Source: PSLL01 sp964389705
GTDB lineage: Bacteria > Desulfobacterota_D > UBA1144 > Nemesobacterales > CSP1-2
Reading direction: 5' to 3'
Length of the DNA stretch: 64,000 nucleotides
NCBI GenBank assembly: GCA_964389705.1
Contig: CAYMEO010000002.1
Span: 10,932-74,931, forward strand
Shown here: in pieces, positions 61,654 to 64,000 of the stretch
Numbering within the stretch: position 1 is the first letter of the stretch
How the letters are laid out: each line of letters opens with the position of its first letter
Notes under the pieces: generated by a model
Database searches by the model: none
What the model was told of the DNA's origin: nothing
Seen by the model: only the letters and a program-made list of their open reading frames with translations
Translations under genes and position numbers: made by a program

Positions 61654-63474
61654 ATGGATTTCCCAAGTTATGTAAAAAATGAAAAGTTGAGAAGATGGGT
61701 TAAGGAAATGGCCACTCTTTGTAAGCCTGATAAGGTTCAATGGTGTGATGGTTCACAAAAGGAATATGACAATATGTTTGATATAATGCTAAAATCGGGC
61801 ACTGCCATCAAGTTAAATGAAGAGAGGCGACCTAACAGTTATCTGGTGCGTTCCAACCCAAGTGACGTGGCACGTGTAGAAGGACGCACTTTTATATGTA
61901 GCATTAATAAAAGCGATGCGGGTCCCACAAATAACTGGATGACACCCGGGGAGATGAAAGAGATATTACGTCATCTTTTTAACGGTTCTATGCGGGGCCG
62001 AACAATGTACGTTATTCCTTTCAGTATGGGTCCATTGGGCTCACACATATCCCATATTGGAGTGCAGCTTACAGATTCACCCTATGTTGTTGCAAATATG
62101 AGGATAATGACACGTATGGGTAGAGCAGTGCTCGATGTCCTTGGAGATGGTGAATTTGTGCCATGCCTTCATTCAGTTGGTATGCCTCTTGGACCTGGGC
62201 AGAGGGATGTTCCTTGGCCCTGCAATGAAACTAAGTATATAGTTCATTTCCCAGAGGAGCATTCTATATGGTCTTATGGGAGTGGCTATGGGGGCAATGC
62301 TCTACTTGGTAAGAAGTGTCTCGCATTGAGAATTGCCTCTGTTATTGCCAGAGAAGAGGGTTGGCTTGCCGAGCATATGCTCATTTTGGGAGTGGAATCA
62401 CCACAGGGGGAAAAGAATTATGTAGCCGCGGCATTCCCCAGTGCGTGTGGTAAGACCAATTTTGCTATGCTTATTCCACCTGAGGCATTTAAAGGATGGA
62501 AGGTTACCACAGTGGGAGATGACATTGCCTGGATTAAACCAGGTAAAGACGGCAGGCTCTATGCGATTAATCCGGAGGCCGGATTCTTTGGGGTTGCTCC
62601 TGGTACATCAGAGAAGACAAACCCAAACGCTATGGCTTCTATGAGCCGAAATTCTATATTTACAAATGTGGCTCTAACGCCAGATGGCGATGTTTGGTGG
62701 GAGGGTATGACCGATACGCCCCCATCTGAGTTAATTGATTGGCAAGGCAAGCACTGGACGCCTGAATGTGGAAGGCTTGCTGCTCATCCGAATGCTCGAT
62801 TCACTGCTCCTGCCAACCAGTGTCCATCTATTGATCCGGAATGGGAGAATCCTGACGGGGTACCCATCAAGGCCTTTATCTTTGGTGGACGGCGAAGCAG
62901 CGTTATTCCTCTTGTATATCAGGCACCAAATTGGAATTATGGGGTATATCTTGCAGCCACTATGGGTTCAGAAACAACTGCTGCGGCTACGGGTAAAATA
63001 GGGGAAGTTCGGCGCGATCCATTTGCGATGCTGCCTTTTTGTGGCTATCACATGGCTGATTATTTTGACTACTGGCTGAATTTTGGGCAGAGGATCCCTA
63101 ATCCACCACCGATTTTTGGGGTTAACTGGTTTCGAAGGGATAAAAATGGAAGGTTTATATGGCCTGGATTTGGAGAAAATATGCGTGTGCTAAAGTGGAT
63201 TATTGACCGCGCCAACGGTCGTGCTTACGGTGTTGAAAGTCCCATCGGGTGTGTACCCCGGTATGAGGATATTGATTGGCGTGGCTTGGAATTCAGTAGG
63301 GAGAAATTTAGAGAACTGACGAGTATAGATCGCGAGATGTGGAAAGAAGAGATTCTTTCTCATGAGGAGTTGTTCATAAAATTATATGATAAGTTGCCAA
63401 GGGAACTCATATTTATCCGTGAACTGATCCTATCGAGCCTGTGGCGATCGAGCGGAAATGGATATTTGAAATAA
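61654..63474 (+). CDS. pckG: phosphoenolpyruvate carboxykinase (GTP)
   Basis: Converts oxaloacetate to phosphoenolpyruvate using GTP. Its 606 residues have the GTP-PEPCK P-loop PSACGKTNFAML with the reactive Cys, VGDDIAWI with the metal Asp, and the FGGRRSSVIPL substrate loop. GGAGG precedes the ATG. It is a gluconeogenic marker. The ATP-type enzyme is unrelated in sequence. Confidence 0.97.
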   Translation: MDFPSYVKNEKLRRWVKEMATLCKPDKVQWCDGSQKEYDNMFDIMLKSGTAIKLNEERRPNSYLVRSNPSDVARVEGRTFICSINKSDAGPTNNWMTPGEMKEILRHLFNGSMRGRTMYVIPFSMGPLGSHISHIGVQLTDSPYVVANMRIMTRMGRAVLDVLGDGEFVPCLHSVGMPLGPGQRDVPWPCNETKYIVHFPEEHSIWSYGSGYGGNALLGKKCLALRIASVIAREEGWLAEHMLILGVESPQGEKNYVAAAFPSACGKTNFAMLIPPEAFKGWKVTTVGDDIAWIKPGKDGRLYAINPEAGFFGVAPGTSEKTNPNAMASMSRNSIFTNVALTPDGDVWWEGMTDTPPSELIDWQGKHWTPECGRLAAHPNARFTAPANQCPSIDPEWENPDGVPIKAFIFGGRRSSVIPLVYQAPNWNYGVYLAATMGSETTAAATGKIGEVRRDPFAMLPFCGYHMADYFDYWLNFGQRIPNPPPIFGVNWFRRDKNGRFIWPGFGENMRVLKWIIDRANGRAYGVESPIGCVPRYEDIDWRGLEFSREKFRELTSIDREMWKEEILSHEELFIKLYDKLPRELIFIRELILSSLWRSSGNGYLK

Positions 63475-63565
63475 ATCAATCGTGCTACAGTCAAAGCCAA
63501 TAAAAGATAATTCTTCTGGGGTGTGACGTACACATGCCACACTGGTAGTTAATACTTAGTACATA

Positions 63566-63928
63566 TCATTTCCCCTTACCGATTCCCATTCCTCTTAGGA
63601 GGTCTTGGCTACTTAAGACATGTGATTTGGGACTCCCGTTTTTATCAACGTATATAGTGGCAGTGCACTGAAGGCAGATTCCAACTGGCTCTTCTGCCTC
63701 TAATTTGGCTCCTGCCTCTTCTGTAAGAAAAAGCCCCCAAGCCGCTTGTGAGCACTCAGGACATTTCTCTACCATACTGAATTTTATTGAGTCAGGAACG
63801 AGTCCCTGAAACCTCAGTATCTCAATCGCTTCGAGAATCTTATCGGCTTTAATCTGAGTATCCATTTTTAGAGATAAGGGATTTGCAAATGTCTTTGCCA
63901 TTTTCATCTCCGTCTGTTTTTCCTTCAT
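63566..63928 (-). CDS. small zinc-ribbon-like protein, unknown
   Basis: A 120-residue protein. The start may be the internal ATG at 63901 (MAKTFANPL), since GGAG precedes it well. A CxxC pair, KCPECSQ, and a second, ICLQCTA, about 30 residues apart suggest a zinc ribbon. The end is basic and Gly-rich. No family recognised. Confidence 0.55.
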   Translation of the reverse strand: MKEKQTEMKMAKTFANPLSLKMDTQIKADKILEAIEILRFQGLVPDSIKFSMVEKCPECSQAAWGLFLTEEAGAKLEAEEPVGICLQCTATIYVDKNGSPKSHVLSSQDLLRGMGIGKGK

Positions 63929-64000
63929 TATACAATCTTATGGTTTGGTAGGCTAGAGAAATAGGCTTAATTTAGCTACGAGGGCATAAAATGCGAATTA

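Noticed and set aside
1..64000. CRISPR array or prophage
   Set aside because: No regularly spaced repeats and no phage structural, integrase or lysis genes were seen.

Overview
The window is chromosomal DNA of a diderm (Gram-negative) bacterium. This rests on an RND heavy-metal pump, a bifunctional LPS heptose enzyme (HldE), a Tat component, complex I subunits and a TPR lipoprotein. Nothing here fixes the phylum. The mix of housekeeping genes (proS, hisS, ispG, pyrF, prmA, mrp, hppA, GTP-type pckG) would suit an uncultured deltaproteobacterial-type or neighbouring candidate lineage, but that is a guess. I saw no rRNA, tRNA, CRISPR array, prophage or complete insertion sequence.

Layout. 1-5 kb: the 3' part of a CusA-type pump, a cupin, a DksA/TraR zinc-finger protein, mtnA and prmA. 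5-20 kb: a stress-rich stretch (two Hsp20 genes, ClpB, Dps, a ClpP-class membrane protease, a CbpA-type DnaJ with a MerR-like partner) mixed with pyrF, proS, a Kir potassium channel, ispG, a SufT-like protein and Mrp. 20-38 kb: mostly minus-strand housekeeping (hldE on plus; mtnP-pfkB, an ornithine-cyclodeaminase family gene, nuoG/nuoH, tatB, an HDAC-fold hydrolase, a dead M3-like peptidase, an MFS carrier, hisS, a Kef-type antiporter). 38-43 kb: speH, a MITE, trxA, hppA, a cupin and a frameshifted pseudogene. 56-64 kb: hemW, DUF1285, YjbQ, several small exported unknowns, a CusF-like protein, a lone MshEN-domain protein and pckG.

The outstanding region is 43.1-55.9 kb, thirteen tightly packed minus-strand genes. 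It combines two sets of families normally described apart. One set is the nitrilase-linked Nit1C / 'nitrogen starvation' families (MSMEG_0567-type acetyltransferase, Sll0787-type AIR-synthase relative, MSMEG_0568-type radical SAM, MSMEG_0572/Sll0783 protein, MSMEG_0565-type glycosyltransferase). The other is the complete FdrA / DUF1116 / DUF2877 / carbamate kinase set, known as the oxamate carbamoyltransferase system (AllFGH plus AllK) of allantoin fermentation. The nitrilase that defines Nit1C is absent. In its place are a metal-dependent amidohydrolase-2 protein, a CoA-disulfide-reductase-like flavoprotein with a degenerate second Rossmann motif, an 88-residue unknown, and an embedded XRE-cupin regulator. 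I infer a catabolic or nitrogen-scavenging system that ends in carbamoyl phosphate and ATP; its substrate is unknown.

Other structure: a 114-bp MITE with IS903-like ends and a perfect 9-bp target duplication; a family of short perfect palindromes placed just 3' of genes; a 98-bp nested inverted repeat between nuoG and nuoH; and degenerate enzymes. Methionine salvage (mtnA, mtnP) and AdoMet decarboxylase (speH) lie scattered here and would jointly recycle methylthioadenosine from polyamine synthesis.
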